In this document: positions 1 through 9,317 of the stretch, piece after piece
How positions within the stretch are numbered: the first letter of the stretch is position 1
Layout of the letters: every line of letters begins with the position of its first letter
From: Magnetospirillum sp.
Lineage (GTDB): Bacteria; Pseudomonadota; Alphaproteobacteria; CACIAM-22H2
Assembly: GCA_027532905.1 (NCBI GenBank)
Contig: JAPZUA010000006.1
Coordinates: 160,101-224,100 of the forward strand
Direction of reading: 5' to 3'
Length of the DNA stretch: 64,000 nt
Made by a program: the position numbers and the translations under genes
The notes under the pieces: model-generated
Seen by the model: only the letters and a program-made list of their open reading frames with translations
Told to the model about the DNA's origin: nothing
Database searches by the model: none

Positions 1-743
1 TTGTTGAGCCACACCGCCCCGTCGGCGGTCTTGCCCATCTTGCCGCCCGAGGCGGTCGTCAGCAGCGGCGTGGTAAGGCCGAACAGATCGAGGCCCGCCA
101 TGCGGCGGCCGAGCTCGGCGCCCATCACGATGTTGCCCCACTGGTCCGAGCCGCCCATTTGCAGGGCCACGCCGTAGCGCTTGGCAAGCTCGACGAAGTC
201 GTAGCTCTGCAGCACCATGTAGTTGAATTCCAGGAACGACAGCGGCTGGTCGCGCTCGAGCCGCGTCTTGACCGAGTCCATCGTCAGCATGCGGTTGACC
301 GAAAAATGCCGGCCGACGTCGCGCAGCAGCGGGATGTACGCAAGCGTGTCGAGCCATTCGGCATTGTCGGCCGACAGCGCTTGGGTTTCGCCGAAGACGA
401 GGAACTTGTCGAAGATGCGCCTTATGCCGACGATGTTGGCGGCGATGTCCGCCTCGGTCAGCAATTTGCGCGCGGTGTCTTTGCCCGACGGATCGCCGAT
501 CTTGGTGGTGCCGCCGCCCATCAGCACCAGCGGGCGATGGCCCGTGCGCTGGAACAGGCGCAGCAGCATGATCTGCACGAGGCTGCCTGCGTGCAGCGAG
601 TCGGCCGTCGCGTCGAAGCCGATATAGGCGACCTGCGGCGTGCCGCTCGCAAGCCGCGCATCGAGGGCGGCCTCGTCGGTGATCTGGTGCACGAAGCCGC
701 GGGCCTTGGCCTCGCGCAGGAAGTCGGATTTGGGCTCTGTCAT
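1..743 (-). CDS. tyrS: Tyrosyl-tRNA synthetase, 3' end outside window
   Basis: Charges tRNA-Tyr with tyrosine in the cytoplasm. The minus-strand reading from the ATG at 743 starts [16 protein letters not shown] and runs open to the window edge, about 247 codons of a protein usually near 400-420. The class I features are in order: the HIGH-like segment [11 protein letters not shown] near residue 50, the [11 protein letters not shown] tyrosine/adenylate-binding segment near residue 195, and [13 protein letters not shown] (the KMSKS-like loop) just before the edge. The C-terminal S4 RNA-binding domain would lie outside the window. The next gene starts about 75 bp away on the same strand. Confidence 0.95.
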   Translation of the reverse strand, partial: MTEPKSDFLREAKARGFVHQITDEAALDARLASGTPQVAYIGFDATADSLHAGSLVQIMLLRLFQRTGHRPLVLMGGGTTKIGDPSGKDTARKLLTEADIAANIVGIRRIFDKFLVFGETQALSADNAEWLDTLAYIPLLRDVGRHFSVNRMLTMDSVKTRLERDQPLSFLEFNYMVLQSYDFVELAKRYGVALQMGGSDQWGNIVMGAELGRRMAGLDLFGLTTPLLTTASGGKMGKTADGAVWLN

Positions 744-817
744 GGCGGATGCGGGCTTAGCACGCGCGCGTGCCACCTATAAAGGGGCACGCGTCGCGCT
801 GTCATTGCGCGAGGCAG

Positions 818-1714
818 CTATTTCTTGCCGGGCTTTTTGGCGGCCGGTTTGGTCTTGGCCGGCGCGGGCTTGGCCGGTGCGGGCTTGGCGGGGGCGGCGG
901 CTTTTGCTGCCGAAGCCTTGGCCGGGGGCGCTTTGGCCTCTGCTTTGGCGTCGGCCTTGGCGGCGGCGGCATTGCGCGCGGTCGTGCGCGCCGAGATTTG
1001 CGTCGGCGGCAGCGGCGAGGGCAGCTTCTTGTCGACCTGCACCGGCGGCGGCGGCGGCGGCGGCGGGGGCGGCGGGATGGGGACGGGCTGGCTCGAATAT
1101 TCGTTCACCATCGTCTCGAGCTTGTCGAGCCGGTCGGTGAAGAAGTGGTTCGCACCCTTGATCACGCGGTAGTCCACGCGGATGTCGCGCTGCTTGGCGA
1201 GCTTGTCGACGAGTTTGACGACCGATTCCTCGGGCACGACTTCGTCTTTGTCGCCCTGCACGATGAGGCCCGACGACGGGCACGGGGCGAGGAACGTGAA
1301 ATCGAACACGTTGGCGGGCGGGGCCACGGCGATGAAACGGTCGATCTCGGGCCGGCGCATCAGCAACTGCATGCCGATCCATGCGCCGAACGAAAAGCCG
1401 GCAACCCAGCAGCTTGCGGCGTTCGGGTTGGTCTGCTGCAGCCAATCCAGCGCCGAGGCGGCGTCCTGCAATTCGCCTTCGCCGCGGCCGTAAACGCCCT
1501 GGCTGCGGCCCACGCCGCGGAAATTGAAGCGCATCGTCGAAAAGCCGCCCTTGAGGAACGCCTGGTTCAACGTATAGACGACCTTGTTGTGCATGGTGCC
1601 GCCATGCTGGGGATGCGGATGCAGCAGCAACGCGATGGGTGCACGCTCGCTCGGCCCCTGGACGAAGCGGCCTTCCAACCGGCCGTCGGCCCCGTTGATA
1701 ATGACGTCGGGCAT
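818..1714 (-). CDS. Alpha/beta hydrolase with proline-rich, Ala-Pro-Lys tail
   Basis: A 298-residue hydrolase of the dienelactone-hydrolase-like fold, probably cytoplasmic. The nucleophile elbow is GFSFG near residue 110, the acid is in GDKDEVVP and the catalytic His in GANHFF. The core, with its HPHPQHGGTM oxyanion segment, is the type often found beside ISC/SUF genes in alphaproteobacteria; its substrate is unknown. The last ~75 residues are unusual: a run of about ten prolines, then Ala/Lys-rich sequence ending in PAKPAPAK repeats and a KKPGKK tail, a flexible cationic extension. The start at 1714 is supported by GGAGGA seven bases upstream. It is divergent from cysE, and an IscR-like site lies about 20 bp upstream of its start. 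Confidence 0.85.
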   Translation of the reverse strand: MPDVIINGADGRLEGRFVQGPSERAPIALLLHPHPQHGGTMHNKVVYTLNQAFLKGGFSTMRFNFRGVGRSQGVYGRGEGELQDAASALDWLQQTNPNAASCWVAGFSFGAWIGMQLLMRRPEIDRFIAVAPPANVFDFTFLAPCPSSGLIVQGDKDEVVPEESVVKLVDKLAKQRDIRVDYRVIKGANHFFTDRLDKLETMVNEYSSQPVPIPPPPPPPPPPPVQVDKKLPSPLPPTQISARTTARNAAAAKADAKAEAKAPPAKASAAKAAAPAKPAPAKPAPAKTKPAAKKPGKK

Positions 1715-1734
1715 CGTTCCTCCAGATACACCGA

Positions 1735-1759
1735 AAACCCGCGTTGGGTAGTCGGGTAT
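1735..1759 (+). promoter_or_regulatory. Putative IscR type-1 operator, upstream copy
   Basis: The right half reads AGTCGGGTAT, an exact match to the IscR type-1 half-site AGTCRRSTAT. The left half is weaker; by hand I count 18 of 25 positions matching the consensus. It sits 56 bp (centre to centre) upstream of the stronger copy and close to the start of the divergent hydrolase, so it could act on either gene. Confidence 0.45.
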
Positions 1760-1791
1760 ATTCGTGCCGCTTGCGGCGATTGAACAAAAAG

Positions 1792-1816
1792 ATACTTGAT
1801 CGGACTAGTCGGGTAA
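1792..1816 (+). promoter_or_regulatory. Putative IscR type-1 operator ahead of cysE-iscR
   Basis: ATACTTGAT then CGGACT then AGTCGGGTAA: 20 of 25 positions match the IscR type-1 consensus by hand count, with both half-sites good. It overlaps the -35 element of the candidate cysE promoter, so holo-IscR bound here would repress the operon, as in enteric isc operons. The operon encodes its own IscR, which makes autoregulation likely. Confidence 0.6.
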
Positions 1817-1824
1817 CCTAAATT
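1796..1824 (+). promoter_or_regulatory. Candidate sigma-70 promoter for cysE-iscR operon
   Basis: TTGATC at 1796-1801 and TAAATT at 1819-1824 with a 17-base spacer, each matching 4 of 6 consensus positions. The element overlaps the IscR-like operator. The leader to the cysE ATG would be about 75 bases. Confidence 0.4.
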
Positions 1825-1903
1825 CTTGAGCAACGGCGTAGGACATTACGGGGCGTCGTAGATGTTCGGCCCCTCTTCAGCCGCAGATTAGGCAGTCAAC
1901 CCG

Positions 1904-2629
1904 ATGGTTTTCAAGGCTATTCGCTCCGACTTGGACGCCGTTCTGGCGCGCGACCCCGCTGCGCGCTCGCGTCTGGAAGTGATTTTGAGCTATCCGGGCT
2001 TCCACGCGGTGCTGCTGCACAGGCTCGCCCATCGCGCTTGGTCGGCCGATTTCAAGCTGCTCGGGCGGCTGATTTCGGGCCTTGCGCGGTTTTTGACCGG
2101 CATCGAGATCCACCCGGCCGCCAAGATCGGGCCGCGCTTTTTCGTCGACCACGGCATGGGTGTGGTAATCGGCGAGACGGCCGAGATCGGCGCCGACGTG
2201 ACCCTCTATCAGGGTGTGACGCTCGGCGGCACGTCGCTCGACCATGGCAAGCGCCATCCCACGCTCGAAGACGGCGTGATTGTGGGGGCCGGTGCCAAGA
2301 TCCTGGGGCCGTTCACGGTCGCCAAGGGTGCCCGCGTGGGCTCCAACGCCGTGGTGCTCGAGGCGGTTCCGGCCGGGGCCACGGTCGTGGGTATTCCGGC
2401 GCGCATGGTCGGCCGGCCGAAGAACGACGATTTTTGCGCCTATGGGGCGACCGGCGAGATCGCCGATCCGGTGGCGCGTGCGCTCGACCGCATGGAAGGC
2501 GAGATGGGTGCTTTGCGCGCGCGCATCGCCGAGCTCGAAGGCCGCGTGGCGGCCCAGCGCGACGAGCTCGATGCGCGGGATCTCGAAGCCGCCCGCTTTG
2601 AATCTTCACCGGCCAAGTTCGATCGATAG
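1904..2629 (+). CDS. cysE: Serine O-acetyltransferase
   Basis: Acetylates serine with acetyl-CoA, the committing step of cysteine synthesis, in the cytoplasm. The 241-residue protein has a short N-terminal helical part, then a left-handed beta-helix of hexapeptide repeats from about residue 65 to 165 containing [16 protein letters not shown] (the catalytic His segment) and [12 protein letters not shown]. It is the shorter EpsC/SrpH-like form rather than the ~270-residue enteric form. The C-terminal 50 residues are predicted coiled coil. It is the first gene of the isc operon and ends 18 bp before iscR, so cysteine supply appears to be co-regulated with IscS, which consumes cysteine. Confidence 0.92.
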   Translation: MVFKAIRSDLDAVLARDPAARSRLEVILSYPGFHAVLLHRLAHRAWSADFKLLGRLISGLARFLTGIEIHPAAKIGPRFFVDHGMGVVIGETAEIGADVTLYQGVTLGGTSLDHGKRHPTLEDGVIVGAGAKILGPFTVAKGARVGSNAVVLEAVPAGATVVGIPARMVGRPKNDDFCAYGATGEIADPVARALDRMEGEMGALRARIAELEGRVAAQRDELDARDLEAARFESSPAKFDR

Positions 2630-2647
2630 ATCCGAGGAATCGCAAGC

Positions 2648-3124
2648 ATGAAACTCAGCACCAAAGGGCGCTATGCGGTGATGGCGATGGTCGATCTGGC
2701 CAATGCCAGCAAGGGCCAGCCCGTTGCCCTTGCCGACATTGCCGAGCGGCAGGAAATCTCGCTGTCCTATCTCGAGCAGCTGTTCGCCAAGCTGCGGCGC
2801 AGCGGGCTCGTGCGCTCGGTGCGCGGGCCCGGCGGGGGCTATCTGCTGGCGCATGCCAGCGAAGCCACGCGCGTTGCCGACATCATCATGGCCGTCGACG
2901 AGCCGATCCGTGCGACGCGCTGCGCTTCGCACTCGCCGGTCGGCTGCCGCGTCGACAAGAGCCGGTGCCTGACCCACGATCTGTGGGAAGAGCTCGGCAA
3001 CCAGATTCACCATTATTTGTCGCGCGTGAGCCTCGCCGACGTGTGCGCACGCCGCGTGGGCGGTACGGCCGGCAATCTGCCGAGCCCTGGGCAAGCTTGC
3101 GGCGAGATGGCTGCCGCCGAATGA
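2648..3124 (+). CDS. iscR: Rrf2-family iron-sulfur regulator IscR
   Basis: A 158-residue DNA-binding regulator that senses [2Fe-2S] supply. The winged helix occupies about residues 1-65 (MKLSTKGRYAVMAM and the GPGGGY wing are typical). The cluster ligands are visible: C92, C100, C107 and H110 (in RCLTH), matching the three-Cys-one-His set of enteric IscR. The start is supported by GAGGA eleven bases upstream. It overlaps the next desulfurase gene by four bases (ATGA), and IscR-like operators lie upstream of cysE. Confidence 0.93.
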   Translation: MKLSTKGRYAVMAMVDLANASKGQPVALADIAERQEISLSYLEQLFAKLRRSGLVRSVRGPGGGYLLAHASEATRVADIIMAVDEPIRATRCASHSPVGCRVDKSRCLTHDLWEELGNQIHHYLSRVSLADVCARRVGGTAGNLPSPGQACGEMAAAE

Positions 3125-4221
3125 CCGTGCCCGTCTATCTCGATTGGAATGCGACCACGCCACTGGTGCTGGAAGCGCAGGCAGCGATGCTCGATGCGTT
3201 TGCCGAGGTCGGCAATCCGTCGTCGGTGCATGCGGCGGGGCGTGCCGCGCGTCGGCGCGTGGAGACTGCGCGCGCCCAGCTCGGCGAAGCGATCAATGCC
3301 GGGCCCGCGCGCATCGTGTTCACGGGCAGCGGCACGGAAGCCAATGCCGCCGCCTTGCACGGTTTCCCGCCTGAGGCGTGCCTTGTGTCGGCGATCGAGC
3401 ATGATTGCGTGTTCGCCCCCCTCAACGGTGCCGCAGCAATCCCAGTCGACCGCGACGGCGTGGTCGATCTTGCCGCTCTCGAAACATTGATCGCGACCAC
3501 GCGTCCGCGCCTCGTGGCGGTGATGCTGGCCAACAACGAAACCGGTGTGGTGCAGCCGATCGCCGAAGTGGCCCGGCTGTGCCGGGCGGCGGGCGTGCGG
3601 CTGCATTGCGATGCGGTGCAGGGCCTTGGCAAGATCGCAGTCGATTTTGCCGCCCTCGGCGTGGATACGCTGGCGCTGTCGGCGCATAAATTGGGCGGCC
3701 CGCAGGGTGTGGGCGCCCTCGTGGTGCGCGACGGTGTGGCGATCAACCCATTGCTGCGCGGCGGCGGCCAAGAGCTTGGCCTGCGCGCGGGCACGCACAA
3801 CGTGGCCGGCATTGCGGGCTTTGGGGCGGCAGCGGCCGCCGCAACGCCGCTCGCCGCCGATCTGCGCGACCGTTTGGAAGCGAATTTGCGCGCAGTTTGG
3901 CCGCACGTGCAAATTCATGGCGCTGGCGCACCGCGTCTGCCGAATACGAGTTCGATCGGCCTTGCCGGGGTGGCCGCCGAGACCCAAGTTATGGCTCTTG
4001 ACCTTGCGGGCTTTGCCGTGTCGGCGGGGGCTGCGTGCTCGTCGGGCAAGGTCAAGACGAGCCGCGTGCTCGCCGCCATGGGGGCCGGCGCCGCCGCCGG
4101 CGACGCCATCCGCGTGTCGCTGGGGCCGACCACGACGCCCGACCATATCGATGCTTTCGCCGCAGCCTGGGTCGCACTTGCAAAGCGCCTCGGCAGCAAG
4201 CAACCGCTACAAGCCGCCTGA
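3121..4221 (+). CDS. Second cysteine desulfurase (NifS/IscS-like)
   Basis: A 366-residue PLP enzyme that removes sulfur from cysteine as a persulfide. The PLP lysine is K190 in LSAHKLGGPQG and the persulfide cysteine is C306 in SAGAACSSGKVKTS; TGSGTEAN and ANNETGVVQP are also conserved. It is shorter and more divergent than the IscS that follows, with a shorter active-site Cys loop. The ATG start overlaps the iscR stop, so the longer upstream reading is not needed. Two desulfurases in a row between iscR and iscU is a known alphaproteobacterial arrangement; which pathway this one feeds cannot be told from sequence (IscU, MnmA or another acceptor). Confidence 0.88.
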   Translation: MTVPVYLDWNATTPLVLEAQAAMLDAFAEVGNPSSVHAAGRAARRRVETARAQLGEAINAGPARIVFTGSGTEANAAALHGFPPEACLVSAIEHDCVFAPLNGAAAIPVDRDGVVDLAALETLIATTRPRLVAVMLANNETGVVQPIAEVARLCRAAGVRLHCDAVQGLGKIAVDFAALGVDTLALSAHKLGGPQGVGALVVRDGVAINPLLRGGGQELGLRAGTHNVAGIAGFGAAAAAATPLAADLRDRLEANLRAVWPHVQIHGAGAPRLPNTSSIGLAGVAAETQVMALDLAGFAVSAGAACSSGKVKTSRVLAAMGAGAAAGDAIRVSLGPTTTPDHIDAFAAAWVALAKRLGSKQPLQAA

Positions 4222-4242
4222 CCGAACTGGAGCCAGCGACAC

Positions 4243-5502
4243 ATGAACACCGCCCTAAAGACCGCCGCATCCGACGACCGCGCCAACGCGCCGCGCCGCC
4301 CGGTCTATCTCGACTACCAGGCGACGACGCCGATGGATCCGCGCGTGCTCGAAGCGATGATGCCGTATTTCACCGAGAAATTCGGCAACCCGCACAGCCG
4401 CAACCACGAATACGGCTGGGAAGCCGAAGAGGGCGTTGAAAAAGCGCGCCAGCAGATCGCCGATCTCATCGGCGGCGACGAGCGCGAGATCGTGTTCACG
4501 TCGGGTGCGACCGAGTCGAACAATCTTGCGATCAGCGGTGTCGCGCGCTTCTACAAGGACCAGCGCGACCATATCGTGACCCTCGTGACCGAGCACAAAT
4601 GCGTGCTCGACACGTGCCGCCATCTCGAACAGGAAGGCTTCAAGGTCACGTATCTGCCCGTGCTGCAGAACGGGCTCGTCGATCTCGCGGCGCTCGAAGC
4701 CGCGATCACCGAGCGCACGGTCATCGTCTCGATCATGGCCGCCAACAACGAGATCGGCGTGATTCAGCCGCTCGCCGAAATCGGCGCCTTGTGCCGCAAG
4801 AAGGGTGCCTTCTTCCACACCGACTGCGCGCAGGCCTTCGGCAAGATCCCGCTCGACGTGGAAGCCATGAAGATCGATCTCATGTCGATCTCGGGCCACA
4901 AGATCTACGGGCCCAAGGGGATCGGTGCTTTGTTCGTGCGTCGCCGGCCGCGCGTGCGCCTGCAGGCGATGATCCATGGCGGCGGCCAGGAGCGCGGCAT
5001 GCGCTCAGGCACCCTGCCAACGCCGTTGTGCGTGGGTCTCGGCAAAGCCGCCGAGCTTGCGAAGAACGAAATGGCGGCCGAAGCCACGCGCATGAAAGCG
5101 CTGCGCGACCGTTTCATGGCCACGATCAACGCCAAGCTGCCCGAAGTGTTCCTGAACGGCGATCTCGAAAACCGCCTGCCGAGCAATCTCAACCTCTCCT
5201 TCGCCTATGTCGAAGGCGAGGGGCTGATGATGGGCATCAAGGATCTCTCGGTCTCGTCGGGCTCGGCTTGCACGTCGGCGTCGCTCGAACCCAGCTACGT
5301 GCTGCGGGCCCTTGGCGTGGAAGAGGAGCTGGCGCATACGAGCCTGCGCATCGGCTTCGGGCGTTTCACGACGGAAGCCGAGGTCGACTACGCGGCCGAG
5401 CGCATCATCCAGGCCGTGTCGAAACTGCGTGCCATGAGCCCGCTTTGGGAGATGGCGCAGGACGGCATCGACATCAAATCCATCCAATGGGCAGCGCACT
5501 GA
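4243..5502 (+). CDS. iscS: Cysteine desulfurase IscS
   Basis: The main sulfur donor for IscU. The 419-residue protein has the PLP lysine K220 ([12 protein letters not shown]) and the active Cys C343 in [19 protein letters not shown], the group I long-loop signature. It carries a roughly 15-residue N-terminal extension relative to the usual 404-residue protein. A GGAG ribosome site precedes the ATG. It lies 21 bp after the second desulfurase and 63 bp before iscU. Confidence 0.95.
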   Translation: MNTALKTAASDDRANAPRRPVYLDYQATTPMDPRVLEAMMPYFTEKFGNPHSRNHEYGWEAEEGVEKARQQIADLIGGDEREIVFTSGATESNNLAISGVARFYKDQRDHIVTLVTEHKCVLDTCRHLEQEGFKVTYLPVLQNGLVDLAALEAAITERTVIVSIMAANNEIGVIQPLAEIGALCRKKGAFFHTDCAQAFGKIPLDVEAMKIDLMSISGHKIYGPKGIGALFVRRRPRVRLQAMIHGGGQERGMRSGTLPTPLCVGLGKAAELAKNEMAAEATRMKALRDRFMATINAKLPEVFLNGDLENRLPSNLNLSFAYVEGEGLMMGIKDLSVSSGSACTSASLEPSYVLRALGVEEELAHTSLRIGFGRFTTEAEVDYAAERIIQAVSKLRAMSPLWEMAQDGIDIKSIQWAAH

Positions 5503-5565
5503 CACGCCCCCGCTGACGTTGGCGCCCGAACCCGCTATAACCCCCTCGAACCAGGAGTCTCCACC

Positions 5566-5946
5566 ATGGCCTACAGCGAAAAACTGATCGATCATTTCGA
5601 AAATCCGCGCAATGTCGGCGCTTTCGACAAGGGCGACGACAGCGTGGGCACGGGCCTTGTGGGCGCCCCCGCCTGCGGCGACGTGATGAAGCTGCAGATC
5701 AAGGTCGGTCCCGACGGCATCATCGAAGACGCCAAGTTCAAGACCTTCGGCTGCGGCTCGGCGATCGCGTCGTCGTCGCTCGTGACCGAATGGGTCAAGG
5801 GCAAGACGGTCGACGAAGCCGCGACGATCAAGAACACCGACATCGCCAAGCATCTCGCTTTGCCGCCGGTGAAAATCCACTGCTCGGTGCTGGCCGAAGA
5901 CGCGATCAAGGCCGCGATCGAGGATTACCGCAAGAAGCACGCCTAA
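5566..5946 (+). CDS. iscU: Iron-sulfur scaffold IscU
   Basis: The assembly scaffold for [2Fe-2S] and [4Fe-4S] clusters. The 126-residue protein has all the expected ligands: C37 and D39 in APACGDVMKL, C63 in FGCGSAIA and C106 in KIHCSVLAE. The HscA recognition motif LPPVK is intact at residues 99-103, matching the presence of hscA and hscB downstream. AGGAG precedes the start. Confidence 0.96.
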   Translation: MAYSEKLIDHFENPRNVGAFDKGDDSVGTGLVGAPACGDVMKLQIKVGPDGIIEDAKFKTFGCGSAIASSSLVTEWVKGKTVDEAATIKNTDIAKHLALPPVKIHCSVLAEDAIKAAIEDYRKKHA

Positions 5947-5966
5947 AAAGCGAAGGACGTTCCGTC

Positions 5967-6365
5967 ATGAGCGAACCCACCGCCGCCCCCGTTGCTGCCG
6001 CCGCACCGCCCAAGCGCAGCCCCCGCGTGCGCCCGCCGCCGATTACGGTAACCGAGGCGGCGGTGGAACGCGTGCGTGCGTTGCTCGATAAGCGCGGCAA
6101 GCCGTCGTTCGGCGTGCGCGTGGGCGTGCGCACGCGCGGCTGTTCGGGCATGACCTACACGCTCGAATATGCCGACGACAAAGGTCCGGCGGACGAGGTG
6201 GTGGAACCCGCCCAGGACATCAAAATCCTGATCGATCCGAAAGCCTCGATGTTCGTGTTCGGCACCGAGATGGATTTCGTCGAGGAAAAGCTGCAGTCGG
6301 GTTTCGTGTTCCGCAATCCGAACGAAAAAGGCCGCTGCGGCTGCGGCGAAAGCTTCCACATCTAA
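5967..6365 (+). CDS. iscA: A-type iron-sulfur carrier IscA
   Basis: A 132-residue A-type carrier that passes clusters or iron to targets. The three signature cysteines are C59 (RGCSGMTY), C124 and C126 (GRCGCGESF). The first ~22 residues, rich in Ala/Pro/Arg, form an extension beyond the usual ~107-residue IscA. The ATG at 5967 lies 20 bp after iscU. Confidence 0.93.
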   Translation: MSEPTAAPVAAAAPPKRSPRVRPPPITVTEAAVERVRALLDKRGKPSFGVRVGVRTRGCSGMTYTLEYADDKGPADEVVEPAQDIKILIDPKASMFVFGTEMDFVEEKLQSGFVFRNPNEKGRCGCGESFHI

Positions 6366-6398
6366 GCCCGCCCGCCGCTTTCCAACGCCGCCCGCAAA

Positions 6399-7061
6399 AT
6401 GCAGATCACGCCGCTCGCACCCGATTCCGATTCTGCCCGGCCAGCTGCCGCCTTTGGCGCGTGCTGGTCGTGCCGCGGACCCGTGGCGGCGGCGGCTTTG
6501 TTCTGCGCCACCTGCAAGGCGATCCAGCCGCCGCAGCCGCTCGACCATTTTGCGCGGCTGGGGCTTAAACCCGGTTTCGACCTGCAAGTGCCGGTGCTCG
6601 ACCAGCTCTATTTTGGCTTCCAGCGCCAATTGCACCCCGATCGTTTCGCCAATGCGGCCCCGCGCGCGCGCCAGATTTCGCAAAGCCAGGCGGTTGCCTT
6701 CAACGACGCCTACGAGACGCTGAAGAGCCCGCTGGCGCGTGCCACGTATCTGCTGGCCTTGCTCGGCCTGCCGATCGACGGCGAAGGCAGCCATACGATC
6801 CGCGACATGGAATTGCTCGACGACCAGCTCGAGCGGCGCGAAAAGCTGCACGAAGCGGCGGACGCCGCCGCTGTCGAAAAACTTGCCGTCGTCGCCCGCA
6901 ACGATGCCGCCGCGTGCTTGGGCGAAATCGCAGCGGCCTTTGCGACCGGCGACTTGGCGGCAGCACGGCTTGCCACGCTGCGCCTCAAATATTTGGACAA
7001 ATTCGCCGACGAGGCGCGCAATCGGCGCGCGTTGCTCGCCCTCAGATCGGAACCGGCCTGA
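6399..7061 (+). CDS. hscB: Co-chaperone HscB with N-terminal tetracysteine module
   Basis: A J-domain protein that brings IscU to HscA and stimulates its ATPase. The 220-residue protein has the J-domain with HPD in QLHPDRFAN near residues 71-77 and a C-terminal IscU-binding helical domain. Ahead of the J-domain are two CxxC pairs, C22/C25 (ACWSC) and C36/C39 (FCATC), followed by IQPP. Such a zinc-type module is absent from enteric HscB (about 171 residues) but is typical of mitochondrial HSC20. Its stop overlaps the hscA start by one base. Confidence 0.9.
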   Translation: MQITPLAPDSDSARPAAAFGACWSCRGPVAAAALFCATCKAIQPPQPLDHFARLGLKPGFDLQVPVLDQLYFGFQRQLHPDRFANAAPRARQISQSQAVAFNDAYETLKSPLARATYLLALLGLPIDGEGSHTIRDMELLDDQLERREKLHEAADAAAVEKLAVVARNDAAACLGEIAAAFATGDLAAARLATLRLKYLDKFADEARNRRALLALRSEPA

Positions 7062-8923
7062 TGCTGCTGCAGATCTACGAACCCGGCCAGACGCCGCTGC
7101 CGCACGAAAACGAACAGGGGCTCGCGGTCGGCATCGATCTCGGCACCACGAATACGGTCGTGGCCCTGGCGCGCGACCAGAAGGCCGAGATCGTGCGCGA
7201 TGCGCGCGGCTCAGGGCTCGTGCCCTCGGTCGTGGCGTATATCGACGGGGCCGATCCGCTGGTCGGCGAGATGGCGCGCCGCCAGTTGCTCGACCGGCCC
7301 GAAATCGTCGTCTCCTCGATCAAGCGGCTGATGGGGCGCGGCGCAGCCGATTTGGCGCGCTTGGGCGGCCAGCTCCCCTACGAGCTGGGTGCGGCTGCCG
7401 AAGGCGGCATGGCGCGCCTCAAGATCGGCGACCGGCTGCTTACGCCCGTCGAAATCAGCGCGGATATCTTACGTGCGGTCAAAGAACGTGCGGAACTTGC
7501 ACTTGGCCGCAGTGTCGATCGCGCGGTCGTGACGGTGCCCGCCTATTTCGACGATGCGGCGCGCACGGCCACGCGCGATGCGGCCCGCCTTGCAGGGCTT
7601 GAAGTGCTGCGCCTGGTGGCCGAGCCCACGGCGGCAGCCCTTGCCTACGGGCTCGACAGCAAATCCGAGGGCGTTTTTGCTATCTACGACCTTGGCGGCG
7701 GCACATTCGATTTTTCGCTGCTGCGCCTGGAAAAAGGCGTGTTCCAGGTGTTGGCCACGGGCGGCGATGCGGCCCTTGGCGGCGACGATTTCGACCATGC
7801 GGTGGCGGCGAAGTTCTTGGCCGAGCGCGGCGGCGAATTCAGCCGCGACGAGGTCAAGCAAGCGCTGGCGACAGCGCGCCTCGCCAAGGAATGCGTGAGT
7901 TCCCAAGATCCGTGGGAAGGCGAGCTGATGCTCGATGCCGGCGACAGCAGCCACAGCCTTACGCGCGCCGAGCTCGAAAAGCTGATCGAGCCGCTGGTCG
8001 CGCGCACGCTCAAGATCGCGGCGGGCGTGCTCGAAGACGCCGGCGTGAAGCCCGAGGCGATCGACGGCACGGTGCTGGTGGGCGGCTCGACGCGTGTTCC
8101 GTTTGTACGCGCAAAAGTCGAAGAATTTTTCGGGAAAACCCCACTCGCCGACATCAACCCAGACGAGGTCGTGGCGGTCGGTGCGGCGTTGCAGGCCGAA
8201 GCGCTGACCGCGGGCTCGGACACGCTGCTGCTCGACGTGCTGCCGCTGTCGCTCGGGCTCGAAACGATGGGCGGCATCGTCGAGAAGATCGTCGAGCGCA
8301 ACACGCCGATCCCGGTCGCGCGCGGCCAGGATTTCACCACGTACCAGGACGGCCAGACGGCCATGTCGTTCCATGTGGTGCAGGGCGAGCGCGAGATGGC
8401 CGACCAGACGCGCAGCCTCGCACGCTTCGAACTCGACGGCATTCCGCCGATGGTGGCCGGGGCCGCGCGCATCCGCGTGCGCTTTGCCGTCGACGCCGAC
8501 GGGCTCCTGTCGGTCTCGGCTGAGGAATCGACGACCGGCCGCCAGGCGCGCGTCGAAGTGAAGCCGTCCTACGGCCTCACCGAAGACGAGATGGCCGATA
8601 TGTTGCGCGCCTCCATCGACAATGCCGAAGCCGACATGGACCGCCGGTTGCTCACCGAAGCGCGCGTCGAAGCGCGCCGGGCGATCAACGCGCTCGAAGC
8701 AGCACTCGCGGTCGACGCCGATCTCCTGAGCGAGGCCGAGCGCGGCAGCATTGCGGCGGTGCAGGAAACGCTCGAGCGCGCGATGTCGCAAAGCGACCGG
8801 GCTTCCATCCAGGGGGCCGCCGAAGCGCTCGAGCACGGCACCAAGTTTTTCGCCGAACGGCGCATGGATCGCGGCATTCGCAAAGCGCTTGCGGGCCGCA
8901 ACGTCGCCGAAATCGGCGGCTGA
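7061..8923 (+). CDS. hscA: Hsp70-type chaperone HscA
   Basis: The ATP-driven chaperone that binds the IscU LPPVK motif and promotes cluster transfer. The 620-residue protein has the Hsp70 signatures in order: GIDLGTTNTVV near residue 25, IYDLGGGTFDFSLL near 205, VLVGGSTRVPFVRAKV near 340, then a substrate-binding domain. The start is the ATG sharing its A with the hscB stop (TGATG), implying tight translational coupling. Confidence 0.95.
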   Translation: MLLQIYEPGQTPLPHENEQGLAVGIDLGTTNTVVALARDQKAEIVRDARGSGLVPSVVAYIDGADPLVGEMARRQLLDRPEIVVSSIKRLMGRGAADLARLGGQLPYELGAAAEGGMARLKIGDRLLTPVEISADILRAVKERAELALGRSVDRAVVTVPAYFDDAARTATRDAARLAGLEVLRLVAEPTAAALAYGLDSKSEGVFAIYDLGGGTFDFSLLRLEKGVFQVLATGGDAALGGDDFDHAVAAKFLAERGGEFSRDEVKQALATARLAKECVSSQDPWEGELMLDAGDSSHSLTRAELEKLIEPLVARTLKIAAGVLEDAGVKPEAIDGTVLVGGSTRVPFVRAKVEEFFGKTPLADINPDEVVAVGAALQAEALTAGSDTLLLDVLPLSLGLETMGGIVEKIVERNTPIPVARGQDFTTYQDGQTAMSFHVVQGEREMADQTRSLARFELDGIPPMVAGAARIRVRFAVDADGLLSVSAEESTTGRQARVEVKPSYGLTEDEMADMLRASIDNAEADMDRRLLTEARVEARRAINALEAALAVDADLLSEAERGSIAAVQETLERAMSQSDRASIQGAAEALEHGTKFFAERRMDRGIRKALAGRNVAEIGG

Positions 8924-8965
8924 CCTTCGAAAACTTCTAACCTCAACATAGAAAGCACGACGACC

Positions 8966-9304
8966 ATGCCGAAGATGACCTTCATCCTGAACGACGGCAC
9001 GCGCAAGGAAGTGGACGCACCCGTGGGCCTGTCCGTGCTCGAGATCGCCCACCGCAACGATGTGCCGCTCGAAGGTGCGTGCGAAGGGTCGCTCGCCTGC
9101 TCGACCTGCCACATCGTCGTCGACAAGGACGATTACGAGCGCCTGCCGGAAGCAAGCGAAGACGAAGAAGACATGCTCGACCTCGCCTTCGGCCTCACGC
9201 ACACGTCGCGCCTGGGCTGCCAGATCACGATCACGGACGAGCTCGACGGGCTCACCGTGGCGCTGCCCACGGCCACGCGCAACATGATGGTCGATAAGGC
9301 CTAA
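8966..9304 (+). CDS. fdx: ISC [2Fe-2S] ferredoxin
   Basis: An adrenodoxin-type ferredoxin that supplies electrons for cluster assembly. The 112-residue protein has ligands C39, C45 and C48 ([10 protein letters not shown]) and C85 (RLGCQI). It follows hscA by 42 bp. Confidence 0.95.
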   Translation: MPKMTFILNDGTRKEVDAPVGLSVLEIAHRNDVPLEGACEGSLACSTCHIVVDKDDYERLPEASEDEEDMLDLAFGLTHTSRLGCQITITDELDGLTVALPTATRNMMVDKA

Positions 9305-9317
9305 AGGACCTGCCCCG

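Noticed and set aside
159..782. Plus-strand frames at the window start
   Set aside because: They are antisense to tyrS, whose motifs are unambiguous.
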